From contig CP070819.1 in the NCBI GenBank assembly GCA_020344295.1, positions 598,040 to 603,852 of the forward strand: DNA of 5,813 nt. The letters are read 5' to 3'. Each line of letters begins with the position of its first letter. The stretch's first letter is position 1. Positions 1 to 5,813 of this stretch are shown here, one piece after another. The stretch comes from Dehalococcoidia bacterium (lineage in GTDB: Bacteria > Chloroflexota > Dehalococcoidia > SZUA-161). The position numbers and the translations under genes were made by a program. The notes under the pieces are model-generated. The model was not told the origin of the DNA, did not search any database, and saw nothing but the letters and a program-made list of their open reading frames with translations.

Positions 1-996
1 ATCGATTACGGAGCGATGTTCAAAGAGGCCGGTGTCGATGCCGAGCTGGTCCAGAACTTCTGCCCGCTGGATGCCACCGAGGACCAGATAATTGCTGCGG
101 CAGCGGATGCAGATGCGGTAATTACGCAGACCCTGTTCCAGCCGTTCTCGCGTAGGGTGTTTGAGAGCCTGCCCAAGCTTAAGTTCGCCATCAGCGTCGG
201 CGTCGGCTACGACAGGATGGATGTGGAAGCGGCGACTGAGTTGGGGAAGCTGGTGGCCAACGTCCCCGACTTCTGCCTGGAGGAGGTATCCGACCACGCG
301 ATGGCCCTGATCCTGGCCTGTACCAGAAAGATCGTACGTATAAACGACATTGTCAAAGCGGGCGGCTGGAAGGAGCAGCCGGACAGTTCCCTAGGTGCAG
401 AGGTATGGCCCCAGATGACGAAGCTAAGGGGTCTCACTCTGGGGCTTATTGCCTTCGGGAGGATTCCCCGGGCGCTGACGCCCAAGGCAAAAGGCTTCGG
501 TCTGAGGATTCTCGCCTATGATCCCTATATTGATGCCGGAATCTTTACCGAGTACGGCGTAGAACGGGCGGAGCTGAATCAGGTGTTGACCGATTCCGAC
601 GTCATATCCGTACATGCTCCTCTAACCAGGGAGACGAGGCACATGGTGGGTCTGGAGCAGCTAATAAAGATGAAGCCAACCGCTTCCCTGGTCAACACGG
701 CACGCGGGCCGATCGTCGACCCGGAGGCGCTGTACACGGCTCTCACTGAAGGATATATCGCTGCCGCAGCTTTCGATGTCACCGAGCCGGAGCCAATCAG
801 TCCAGACAGCCCTCTGTTGAAGCTCGACAACTTCATAGTCACCGCTCACTCCGCACATGCCAACTCCGGGGCTCATCCCGGGCTTTCGCTACGTCCCGGT
901 GAGGATATAATAAGGTTTTTCAAAGGAGAGAAGCCTATCGGCCTGATCAACCACGAAATCTGGGAGGAGTATCTCAGTAAACGGGCACAGTCTTGA
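1..996 (+). CDS. D-2-hydroxyacid dehydrogenase, CtBP/PGDH-like (5' partial)
   Basis: Cytoplasmic NAD-dependent oxidoreductase interconverting a 2-hydroxyacid and a 2-oxoacid; the substrate cannot be told. Residue numbers count from the Met at position 16. Family landmarks run in order: VGVGYDRMD at about 61-69, EEVSDHAMALIL at 89-100, the Rossmann fold from about 140, acidic D169 closing beta-2 (favours NAD over NADP), then catalytic R230 (NTARGPIVD), E259 (DVTEPEP) and H278 (TAHSA). The reading frame stays open to base 1, and the five upstream residues (IDYGA) fit the family, whereas the ATG at 16 has GGAG only 2 nt away. The true start therefore lies outside the window and perhaps 10-20 residues are missing. 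Odd: the usual GxGxxG loop reads A146-F-G-R-I-P151, and the segment after the catalytic His is atypical (HANSGAHPG). A ferredoxin gene follows after 19 nt, probably in the same operon. The family call is firm and the substrate unknown. Confidence 0.9.
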   Translation: MDYGAMFKEAGVDAELVQNFCPLDATEDQIIAAAADADAVITQTLFQPFSRRVFESLPKLKFAISVGVGYDRMDVEAATELGKLVANVPDFCLEEVSDHAMALILACTRKIVRINDIVKAGGWKEQPDSSLGAEVWPQMTKLRGLTLGLIAFGRIPRALTPKAKGFGLRILAYDPYIDAGIFTEYGVERAELNQVLTDSDVISVHAPLTRETRHMVGLEQLIKMKPTASLVNTARGPIVDPEALYTALTEGYIAAAAFDVTEPEPISPDSPLLKLDNFIVTAHSAHANSGAHPGLSLRPGEDIIRFFKGEKPIGLINHEIWEEYLSKRAQS

Positions 997-1015
997 ATCA
1001 GTATCAGGGGGGAAA

Positions 1016-1246
1016 ATGGCAAAGGGTGAAATCGTAATCGACGAGGCGATCTGCAAGGGATGCGGCTACTGCGCCGAGTTCTGTGCGAGAGGTTGTATCG
1101 AGGTGCCGGGCGACAGGGTTACCCACAAGGGGTATCTGCTGCCTGTATTCGTCAATACCGAGAAGTGCAACGCATGCGGTATCTGCGCCTGGATGTGCCC
1201 TCGCTTCGCTATCGAGGTATATAAATACGTGGAGGCAGCTCCCTAG
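1016..1246 (+). CDS. 2x[4Fe-4S] ferredoxin, 2-oxoacid:ferredoxin oxidoreductase delta-subunit type (KorD/VorD-like)
   Basis: A 76-residue cytoplasmic electron carrier with two cluster motifs: C13-C16-C19-C23 and C51-C54-C57-C61, the second followed by Pro. The frame around them (VIDEAICKGCGYC, then HKGYLLPV, then NTEKCNACGICAWMCP and AIEVYK) is that of the delta subunit of 2-oxoglutarate or branched-chain 2-oxoacid:ferredoxin oxidoreductases, which passes low-potential electrons from the thiamine-diphosphate subunits. Cluster 1 lacks the Pro that normally follows the fourth Cys (A24 instead) and carries an extra Cys, C27. The ATG at 1016 is preceded by a G-rich Shine-Dalgarno, AGGGGGG at 1006-1012. 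It lies 19 nt after the dehydrogenase. The alpha, beta and gamma subunits that often accompany this gene are not downstream, since an opposing gene follows; they could lie left of the window. It could instead be a free-standing ferredoxin. The iron-sulfur call is firm and the complex assignment moderate. Confidence 0.88.
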   Translation: MAKGEIVIDEAICKGCGYCAEFCARGCIEVPGDRVTHKGYLLPVFVNTEKCNACGICAWMCPRFAIEVYKYVEAAP

Positions 1247-1255
1247 CCGCCTCCA
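1230..1255 (+). terminator. Possible Rho-independent terminator of the dehydrogenase-ferredoxin operon
   Basis: The arms TGGAGGC (1230-1236) and GCCTCCA (1249-1255) form a 7-bp stem with a 12-nt loop that contains the ferredoxin stop codon. A T-rich stretch (CTTTTCTTAT) starts about 5 nt later at 1261. The position, just before an opposing gene, fits a terminator, but the T-tract is offset and interrupted, so this is moderate at best. Confidence 0.45.
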
Positions 1256-1280
1256 GTCAGCTTTTCTTATAGTCTCGTCA

Positions 1281-1610
1281 TTATTCGAACACCCTCTCAT
1301 CGACGAGGAAGGCAACTATATTGCTCCTGTCCATGAATTTCTCCTCGTCATCGCTTATCACACTGTAGGCCTCCGACATCGAGAATTCAGCCGCTGCCTC
1401 GCAGTCCTCCATGGTCTCGAACCAGACCTCGGTGATGCAGTCGAACCCCGGAACATCGGCATCGGGATCGCCGATAACATAGTTACGGACGTACCTCTTG
1501 AACGGGAAATGCTTCAGCGCCAGCGGCGCATGCACCTCCTCGTAGTGCCTGGTGAACTCCTTCCGCGAGATGCCTGGCTTCCTCCTGAGAAACGAGATCG
1601 CTTTAATCAT
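1281..1610 (-). CDS. EthD-domain (dimeric alpha+beta barrel) protein
   Basis: A 109-residue soluble protein starting MIKAISFLRRKPGISRKEF and continuing RHYEEVHAPLALKHFP, the hallmark N-terminal strand and helix of the EthD family, with H22 and H27 in the conserved HxxxxH-type segment. Members are small ferredoxin-like alpha+beta barrels that dimerise; EthD itself is needed for ethyl tert-butyl ether degradation beside a P450, but most members have no known reaction, so I assign none. The start chosen is the ATG at 1608-1610, because a perfect AAGGAGG lies 9 nt upstream and a near-consensus promoter precedes it. A GTG start at 1634 would place the Shine-Dalgarno inside the coding region and add a basic, non-family extension. 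It is monocistronic within the window, convergent with the ferredoxin gene (34 nt between stops) and divergent from the TRAP-type lipoprotein gene. Confidence 0.85.
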   Translation of the reverse strand: MIKAISFLRRKPGISRKEFTRHYEEVHAPLALKHFPFKRYVRNYVIGDPDADVPGFDCITEVWFETMEDCEAAAEFSMSEAYSVISDDEEKFMDRSNIVAFLVDERVFE

Positions 1611-1619
1611 GTTCAGTCG

Positions 1620-1626
1620 CCTCCTT
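1620..1626 (-). promoter_or_regulatory. Ribosome binding site of the EthD gene
   Basis: The minus strand reads AAGGAGG here, a full anti-Shine-Dalgarno match, 9 nt before the ATG at 1610. It fixes the start codon and argues against the in-frame GTG at 1634. Confidence 0.85.
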
Positions 1627-1645
1627 AGCCGCACCTTTCCCCGGC

Positions 1646-1674
1646 ATTATTCCCAGATACCACCTGTTTGTCAA
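1646..1674 (-). promoter_or_regulatory. Sigma70-type promoter of the EthD gene
   Basis: On the minus strand a perfect -35 box TTGACA (1669-1674) is followed after exactly 17 nt by AATAAT (1646-1651), one mismatch from the -10 consensus. Transcription would start near 1639, leaving a leader of about 29 nt with the ribosome binding site well placed. This is the strongest promoter-like sequence in the window. Confidence 0.72.
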
Positions 1675-1755
1675 CAGAATCAAGGCCTCGGGGAACAATA
1701 TACCTCCATTTTTTCCCACTACAGGTTGATCATAGAGAACCGATCATCTCCAAGC

Positions 1756-1784
1756 TTGACTCATCCCGACAAAGGCGATATGCT
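1756..1784 (+). promoter_or_regulatory. Probable sigma70-type promoter of the TRAP-type lipoprotein gene
   Basis: The -35 box TTGACT (1756-1761, five of six consensus bases) is followed after 17 nt by TATGCT (1779-1784, four of six). Initiation near 1791 would give a leader of about 90 nt before the GTG at 1883. A weaker alternative uses TTGTGT at 1802 with TATCAT at 1826-1831. Confidence 0.45.
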
Positions 1785-1806
1785 TTTTTGAAATTTCATA
1801 GTTGTG

Positions 1807-1821
1807 TTCAAACGCGTTGAA
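1807..1821. promoter_or_regulatory. Imperfect dyad, possible operator
   Basis: TTCAAACGCGTTGAA contains the perfect 8-bp palindrome AACGCGTT (1811-1818), flanked by complementary TTC and GAA with one bulged base. It lies in the leader between the proposed lipoprotein promoter and its start codon, where a repressor could bind. Short dyads occur by chance, so confidence is low. Confidence 0.22.
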
Positions 1822-1882
1822 ATATTATCATAACCTTACGTTCGTATGGCTTCAGTAAACTCAGTATCGAAAGGGGAATACA

Positions 1883-2968
1883 GTGATAAGAAAAGTGGCG
1901 ATCTTACTGGCAACTGTCCTAGTGTTGATAATAAGCACGATTGGCTGTGGCGATAGCGACCAAGAGATTCAAACAACAATAACCCCGACTCAAGGGTTAA
2001 ATGGCACACCAACCACCCAACCTATAACCCTTAAACTTGTTACTTCTCCCCTTGCGAATAGTCCGGATGGCCAGACCTACTACCATTTCGCTGAGTTGAT
2101 GGAGAAGTATACCGACGGCCAAGTGTTAGTAGATATCTACCCGGGTAGCCAACTCTTCCCAGCAACCGAGCAATGGGAGGCAGTGGTATCCGGAGCAGTG
2201 GATATATTCGCCGATTCTACATATTATGTTTACAACTATGTCCCCGACGTAATGGTCTTCTATATAGACGGATTATGGGAATCCTATGAGCAAGCCTATG
2301 CCGCGCTGGAAGACAGCGAGCTGCCGCAGATTCTAGCTACAAAGATCGACCAGACCGGTCCTGTTAAAACACTGTGTATTCTCCCTGGAGTCACTACAGC
2401 CTGTATTGTGAACAGTGTTAGAGAAACCCAGCAATTGATGGATCTTGAGGGCTTCAGAACTCAATCGGCCCCGGGTGCACCACCCCCGGCATTATACGAC
2501 TACACCGGCATGGCGGCGATACCGCTTTCGTATGAAGAGACTTCAACTGCATTTATACAGGGCGTACTCGACGCCATTCATCGTCCGCCCCATGTAATAA
2601 CGGCATTCAAGACACACGAAACTGCCAAGCATGCATTGTGCCGTACCTCATGGTTTACTTCTTATGCACTGATAATAAACAGGGATTCATGGGAAGCCCT
2701 TTCGTCGAATATCCAGGACATTATACTCAACAAGGTCGTACCAGAGACGTATGAATTTGCTAAGATGACATTCCGTGAGGCGGAGGCAGAAGCCCTTGAG
2801 TTAATTCAGCAGAATGTTGATACTTTGCACTGGGTAACCCAAGAGGACATGGATGCATACTTGGAATATGCTAAGACCCACCCAATCATAAGGACACAAA
2901 TGCTCATGGTTGATCCAGAGATCATCGATATTATAGATGAGTTACGTCCCAGTAATGAGCACGATTAA
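1883..2968 (+). CDS. TRAP transporter substrate-binding lipoprotein (DctP-like)
   Basis: A 361-residue extracytoplasmic binding protein. It has a basic N-terminus (MIRK), a hydrophobic stretch at 5-20 and Cys22 in TIGC, an acceptable but imperfect lipobox, so it is probably a membrane-anchored lipoprotein with a Thr/Pro/Gln-rich linker at about 23-48. The mature domain matches the DctP fold: KLVTSPLANSPDG at 51-63, FAELMEKYTDGQVLVDIYPGSQL at 69-91, SGAVDI, LEGFRTQSAPG at 188-198, YEETSTAFIQGVLDA at 217-231, and the C-terminal helices with WEALSSNIQDIIL. Length is normal for the family. The GTG start is preceded by AAAGGGG 6 nt upstream. Odd: the near-invariant family Arg in LKGLKIR is aligned with Gln194. 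No DctQ or DctM membrane subunits are in the window, so the partner lies elsewhere or the protein has another role. The gene looks more A/T-rich than the dehydrogenase-ferredoxin pair. Fold assignment is firm and ligand unknown. Confidence 0.87.
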   Translation: MIRKVAILLATVLVLIISTIGCGDSDQEIQTTITPTQGLNGTPTTQPITLKLVTSPLANSPDGQTYYHFAELMEKYTDGQVLVDIYPGSQLFPATEQWEAVVSGAVDIFADSTYYVYNYVPDVMVFYIDGLWESYEQAYAALEDSELPQILATKIDQTGPVKTLCILPGVTTACIVNSVRETQQLMDLEGFRTQSAPGAPPPALYDYTGMAAIPLSYEETSTAFIQGVLDAIHRPPHVITAFKTHETAKHALCRTSWFTSYALIINRDSWEALSSNIQDIILNKVVPETYEFAKMTFREAEAEALELIQQNVDTLHWVTQEDMDAYLEYAKTHPIIRTQMLMVDPEIIDIIDELRPSNEHD

Positions 2969-2990
2969 TAACAGAAGCATGTACGAAAGG

Positions 2991-3018
2991 AGCCCTGTGG
3001 TTTGGTAACCACAGGGCT
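2991..3018. terminator. Strong hairpin, probably a bidirectional terminator
   Basis: AGCCCTGTGGTT (2991-3002) and AACCACAGGGCT (3007-3018) form a perfect 12-bp stem with a four-base TGGT loop. It lies 22 nt after the lipoprotein stop and 77 nt after the kinase stop, between two convergent genes. The U-tracts are short (TTCGTT on plus, CCTTTCG on minus), so it may act partly as a pause site, RNA 3'-end stabiliser or Rho-assisted terminator. Flanking ACGAA (2983-2987) and TTCGT (3018-3022) could extend the stem across a bulge. Confidence 0.72.
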
Positions 3019-3095
3019 TCGTTATACCCGGTTAAAACGCAAGTTACCGCTGGACAGATATACTGGGGATAAGACGTATGCGCTTTCACAGCACG

Positions 3096-5477
3096 TTACT
3101 GCTGCTGCGGAGTAGTGTGAAAGGTGTGGGATGCGTCAGCTTCCTCAGCAGCATTCTGATCTTCGGAGACAATCGGTATCTCCATGACAAAGGTGGCACC
3201 CTTCCCGGTATCACTCTTAGCATATAGGCGACCACCGTGCTCCCGCACAATACCGTAGCAAATGCTGAGGCCCAGGCCAGTCCCCTGCCCCACTTCTTTG
3301 GTGGTGAAGAATGGGTCGAACACGCTCTTCAAGATATCATCTGGAATACCAGGGCCGTCGTCGGTGAAGCTCACTCGAATCATATCGCCAACCCTCTTAG
3401 TTTTAACAACAAGCCTTCCCTTGCCATGCACCTCTGTTAGAGCCTGCTCAGCATTGGTAATGATGTTGACAAAGACCTGCTGCATCTGGTGGAAATCAGC
3501 CATTGTTTTTGGCAGGTCGGGGTCCAGTTGCGTTACTACCTCCACGTTGTTAACCCTCATCCGGTAAGCGTGTAGTTCCAGACTATGCTCAAGGGCCTCA
3601 TTGACAGAGATAAGCCTCTTCTCAGGTGTGTACTTGCGAGCGAACGAAAGCAGGTTGCTGGTGATCTTCGCCGCGCGCTGTGCTTCTCTGTAGATCGTTT
3701 CAATATCCCCCTTTGTAGCTTCGTCCAGATTGCTCCGTTCCGCCAGAAATTGGGCGAAACCCTGGACTGCAGAGAGGGGATTGTTCAACTCGTGGGCAAC
3801 TCCTGCCGCCAGTTGACCGACCGCAGCCAGCCTTCCCGCAAGGTGAAGTTGTTGCTCCATTTGCTTACGCTGGGTGACATCCCTGGAGATACAAATGATC
3901 TGCGGCTTTCCTCCCCTCTCCACTGTGATGGTTGTGGCTTCGACCGTGAGCCGAGAGCTATCCTTTCTCAGCAGATCGAACTCAAACGGATGGTCGGTCT
4001 GAGAGAAGGCATTCTTCTCCAATGACCGGCTCGCTCTCGCCACATAGTCCTCAGGAATTATGCCGATCTCGAACATGCTCTTGCCCACCATCTCCTCCCT
4101 CGAATACCCAACGAGTTCTTCCCCTCGCCTGTTACAGTCTACAATGGTGCCATTGAGATCATAGACAGTAATAGAATCAGGCGCATTCTCGATCAGTGCC
4201 CTCAAGCTTTCCTCAGACTCTCTGACCGCCGTCTCCATCTGCTTGCGCTCAGTTATATCGCGGGCAATTCCGATAACCTCGATGTTATCGCCTTGCCCGA
4301 TAGGATAGGTGGATATCTCAACGAATACGCGGCTCCTGTCCTTTCTGATCAACTCGAACTCATCAGGCCCTGTAGGCATTCCGGCCGCGCTAGCCTTCAA
4401 CAGACGGACCGCCTTATCGTGATACTCTTCGGCCAGGAGGTCCAGCTCCAGCCAGCTCTTCCCTATGAGCTCATCGCGCGAATATCCCACTATCCTCTCC
4501 GCCGCCCTGTTTCCGTACAGGAAAGTTGCTTTGGCGTCGCTGATGTAGATACCGTCCGGGCTGCTATCCAGATAGAGCCTCAGCCTCTCCTCAGACTCAC
4601 GCAACTGAGCGTCAGCACTTTTGCGCTCCGTGATGTCAAGGGCCATGCCCAGGCCGACGTAATGCCCGTCACGTAACTCCTGGGCCAGGCCCAGCACCTC
4701 GACCCAGATGAACCCACCGGACGCCGTTCTGAGCCGGAGTTCTTGAGGAACGGGCATACGGCCGGTCCCGCGCCCCTCTTCCATTAGCCCAAAGACGTAG
4801 GTGAGATCTTCTGGACTAAGCAGGTCCTGGAACGCGATCTTCCCCAGGTCGCTCCTGGAGTAGCCCAGCCTATCCAGGGCAGCATCGTTGGCATCGAGGA
4901 AGACACCGTTCTCGTCATTAACGAAAACCATTACCAGGCGGTTATCGAATATCGCCCGGTAGCGATTCTCGGCTTCCCGAATTGCCTCCTCCGCCTGTTT
5001 GCGCTCGGTGATGTCACGCTGGCTGACTACTACGCCTTCGATAGCCGGATCATCGAGGAGGTTTCTGGCTACAACTTCAAGCGTGCGCCACGATCCGTCT
5101 TTATGCTGAACCCGTACATCAAGCTGTTCAGTGCCACCCGGACTCTCTAGCAATTTAGACAGGCATTTAGCTACCTGTGGCAGGTCATCGGGGTGAACTA
5201 GTTCAAAGGACGTCTTGCCCATCGTTGCTCCCGGTTCGTAGCCCAATATACGCGACATAGATGGGCTCTCGTATCTAAGGGTTCCATCAGCGTTGAGGAC
5301 GGTAATGGCGTCAGAGGAATTCTCGATAAGCGTCCGAAATCGCTCCTCACTGCGTTTCAGCTTATCGTCGATCAGGCTGCGCTTCCTGACCTTTTGGTGA
5401 GATTCCTCACTATAGCTGCTGGTTCCGAGCCCAGAAGTCTCTGGTACTCCTTTTCTTTTCGGTGACATAATCTTCAT
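3096..5477 (-). CDS. Soluble sensor histidine kinase with four PAS domains
   Basis: A 793-residue kinase with no transmembrane segment, so it senses a cytoplasmic cue. Domains: a basic N-terminal region (1-42), PAS1 about 43-160, PAS2 169-286, PAS3 295-412, PAS4 421-538, each closing with a D-I/V-T-E/Q-R-K linker, then HisKA with phospho-acceptor H562 in AHELNNPL, then HATPase_c with N box N671/N675, G1 box DDGPGIP (706-712), F box FDPFFTTK (720-727) and G2 box GTGLGLSI (732-739). It should autophosphorylate H562 and pass phosphate to a response regulator, but none is fused or adjacent here. The HELNNP form resembles NtrB-like soluble kinases. After about 770 comes an acidic, then His/Thr/Gln-rich tail. 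I chose the ATG at 5477; an in-frame stop lies at 5493-5495. Neither it nor the ATG at 5468 has a strong ribosome binding site, so translation may be weak. Nothing identifies a PAS cofactor or ligand. Confidence 0.95.
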   Translation of the reverse strand: MKIMSPKRKGVPETSGLGTSSYSEESHQKVRKRSLIDDKLKRSEERFRTLIENSSDAITVLNADGTLRYESPSMSRILGYEPGATMGKTSFELVHPDDLPQVAKCLSKLLESPGGTEQLDVRVQHKDGSWRTLEVVARNLLDDPAIEGVVVSQRDITERKQAEEAIREAENRYRAIFDNRLVMVFVNDENGVFLDANDAALDRLGYSRSDLGKIAFQDLLSPEDLTYVFGLMEEGRGTGRMPVPQELRLRTASGGFIWVEVLGLAQELRDGHYVGLGMALDITERKSADAQLRESEERLRLYLDSSPDGIYISDAKATFLYGNRAAERIVGYSRDELIGKSWLELDLLAEEYHDKAVRLLKASAAGMPTGPDEFELIRKDRSRVFVEISTYPIGQGDNIEVIGIARDITERKQMETAVRESEESLRALIENAPDSITVYDLNGTIVDCNRRGEELVGYSREEMVGKSMFEIGIIPEDYVARASRSLEKNAFSQTDHPFEFDLLRKDSSRLTVEATTITVERGGKPQIICISRDVTQRKQMEQQLHLAGRLAAVGQLAAGVAHELNNPLSAVQGFAQFLAERSNLDEATKGDIETIYREAQRAAKITSNLLSFARKYTPEKRLISVNEALEHSLELHAYRMRVNNVEVVTQLDPDLPKTMADFHQMQQVFVNIITNAEQALTEVHGKGRLVVKTKRVGDMIRVSFTDDGPGIPDDILKSVFDPFFTTKEVGQGTGLGLSICYGIVREHGGRLYAKSDTGKGATFVMEIPIVSEDQNAAEEADASHTFHTTPQQQ
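3864..5351 (-). repeat. Four in-register PAS units (126-residue / 378-nt period) inside the kinase gene
   Basis: The linker motif starts at residues 155, 281, 407 and 533, exactly 126 residues apart each time. The opening motif (SEERF, AENRY, SEERL, SEESL) starts at 43, 169, 295 and 421 with the same step. The first two linkers are nearly identical in DNA (4998-5015 and 4620-4637, differing at one base). PAS3 and PAS4 share the most in their last third (FEL/FDLLRKDxSR, then ITERKQME or VTQRKQME), which suggests duplication of a module. Confidence 0.8.
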
Positions 5478-5813
5478 TTTCTCAGGGAGCGTTCAATACT
5501 GTGCGGCTGGCAATATAGGTGTTACCGTCACACAATCGAACATTAGCATACACTCGATCGCGCAGAAATCACTCTTTCAGGTGGTATTCGGGGGTAAAAT
5601 AGTCCTGGGATTATCCTTGAATAAGGCAGGCACCTATGGTTTGGCCCTACAGCAAACTGATTGTAAGACACGTAAGCTATTATCGCTTTATCACACATGC
5701 GAAGGAACGGGGAATATTAATCGAAAATGTGCGCTCCATGGTGCTTACCCCCTGAAGCCAGGGATTGTCCGTTATCGGCCACACTGCTATTATGAATGTC
5801 GAAAGTTGCGCAA
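5478..5813. other. Non-coding region upstream of the kinase gene
   Basis: This 336-nt stretch has no coding region I can support: open frames are short and lack ribosome binding sites. Apart from the weak kinase promoter, I see no tRNA, no repeat array, no transposon end and no convincing riboswitch fold. A perfect 8-bp palindrome, TTGCGCAA, sits at the right edge (5806-5813), too short to interpret. The region may hold the kinase's control sequences and the promoter or end of a gene beyond the window. Confidence 0.5.
5512..5540 (-). promoter_or_regulatory. Weak candidate promoter of the kinase gene
   Basis: On the minus strand TTCGAT (5535-5540) and TATATT (5512-5517) are separated by 17 nt. 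The -10 box has one mismatch, but the -35 box is poor. Initiation near 5505 would give a leader of about 28 nt. No other better-spaced pair was found close to the start, so this is tentative. Confidence 0.28.

Noticed and set aside
1611..1634. Longer EthD protein starting at the GTG at 1634
   Set aside because: This start would place the perfect Shine-Dalgarno inside the coding region and add a basic extension (MRLRRRLN) not typical of the family; ATG at 1610 is better supported.
1083..1791. Plus-strand open frames crossing the ferredoxin end, the EthD gene and its promoter region
   Set aside because: They overlap well-supported genes in other frames, lack recognisable domains and have no good ribosome binding sites.
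3019..3095. Possible small RNA or tRNA between the convergent genes
   Set aside because: No cloverleaf or conserved T-loop sequence is present; the stretch reads as the kinase 3' untranslated region beside the hairpin.
3237..4676. Several plus-strand open frames opposite the kinase gene
   Set aside because: They are antisense shadows of a strongly supported kinase, with compositions that reflect its reverse complement and no domain features.
5728..5796. Short plus-strand frame starting MCAPWCLPPEARDC
   Set aside because: About 22 codons with no close ribosome binding site; the nearest G-rich stretch is too far upstream, and no family resemblance is visible.
5792..5813. ATG near the right edge as the start of a further gene
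   Set aside because: No Shine-Dalgarno precedes it and only seven codons are visible, so it cannot be supported.

Overview
This 5.8 kb bacterial window holds five protein-coding genes, four complete and one cut by the left edge. No RNA genes, CRISPR arrays or mobile elements were seen. The genes suggest an anaerobic or metabolically versatile environmental bacterium: a 2-oxoacid-oxidoreductase-type 2x[4Fe-4S] ferredoxin subunit, an EthD-family protein, a TRAP-type substrate-binding lipoprotein and a large soluble multi-PAS histidine kinase. The lipoprotein, with its Thr/Pro/Gln-rich linker, together with this gene mix resembles Dehalococcoidia-like Chloroflexota. That is an impression from family style, not a demonstrated placement.

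Layout: (1) 1-1246, plus strand: a D-2-hydroxyacid dehydrogenase (5' end outside the window) followed after 19 nt by a small di-cluster ferredoxin, probably one operon, closed by a modest hairpin at about 1230-1255. (2) 1281-1610, minus strand: an EthD-domain protein with a near-consensus sigma70 promoter and a perfect Shine-Dalgarno that fixes its start. (3) 1883-2968, plus strand: a DctP-like TRAP substrate-binding lipoprotein with no membrane subunits beside it. (4) 2991-3018: a perfect 12-bp hairpin between two convergent genes, probably a shared terminator. (5) 3096-5477, minus strand: a 793-residue cytoplasmic kinase with four PAS domains, HisKA and HATPase_c and no adjacent response regulator. 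(6) 5478-5813: non-coding sequence upstream of the kinase.

How they may work together: the dehydrogenase and ferredoxin plausibly share a 2-oxo/2-hydroxyacid and low-potential electron theme, the lipoprotein would capture a small organic ligand outside the cell, and the kinase would sense an internal cue. Only the first two are likely cotranscribed; any link among the others is inference. I do not see a clearly new multi-gene system. The best leads are the strict 126-residue periodicity of the four PAS units, the altered nucleotide-binding loop of the dehydrogenase, and the loss of the usual ligand-binding Arg in the TRAP-type protein.
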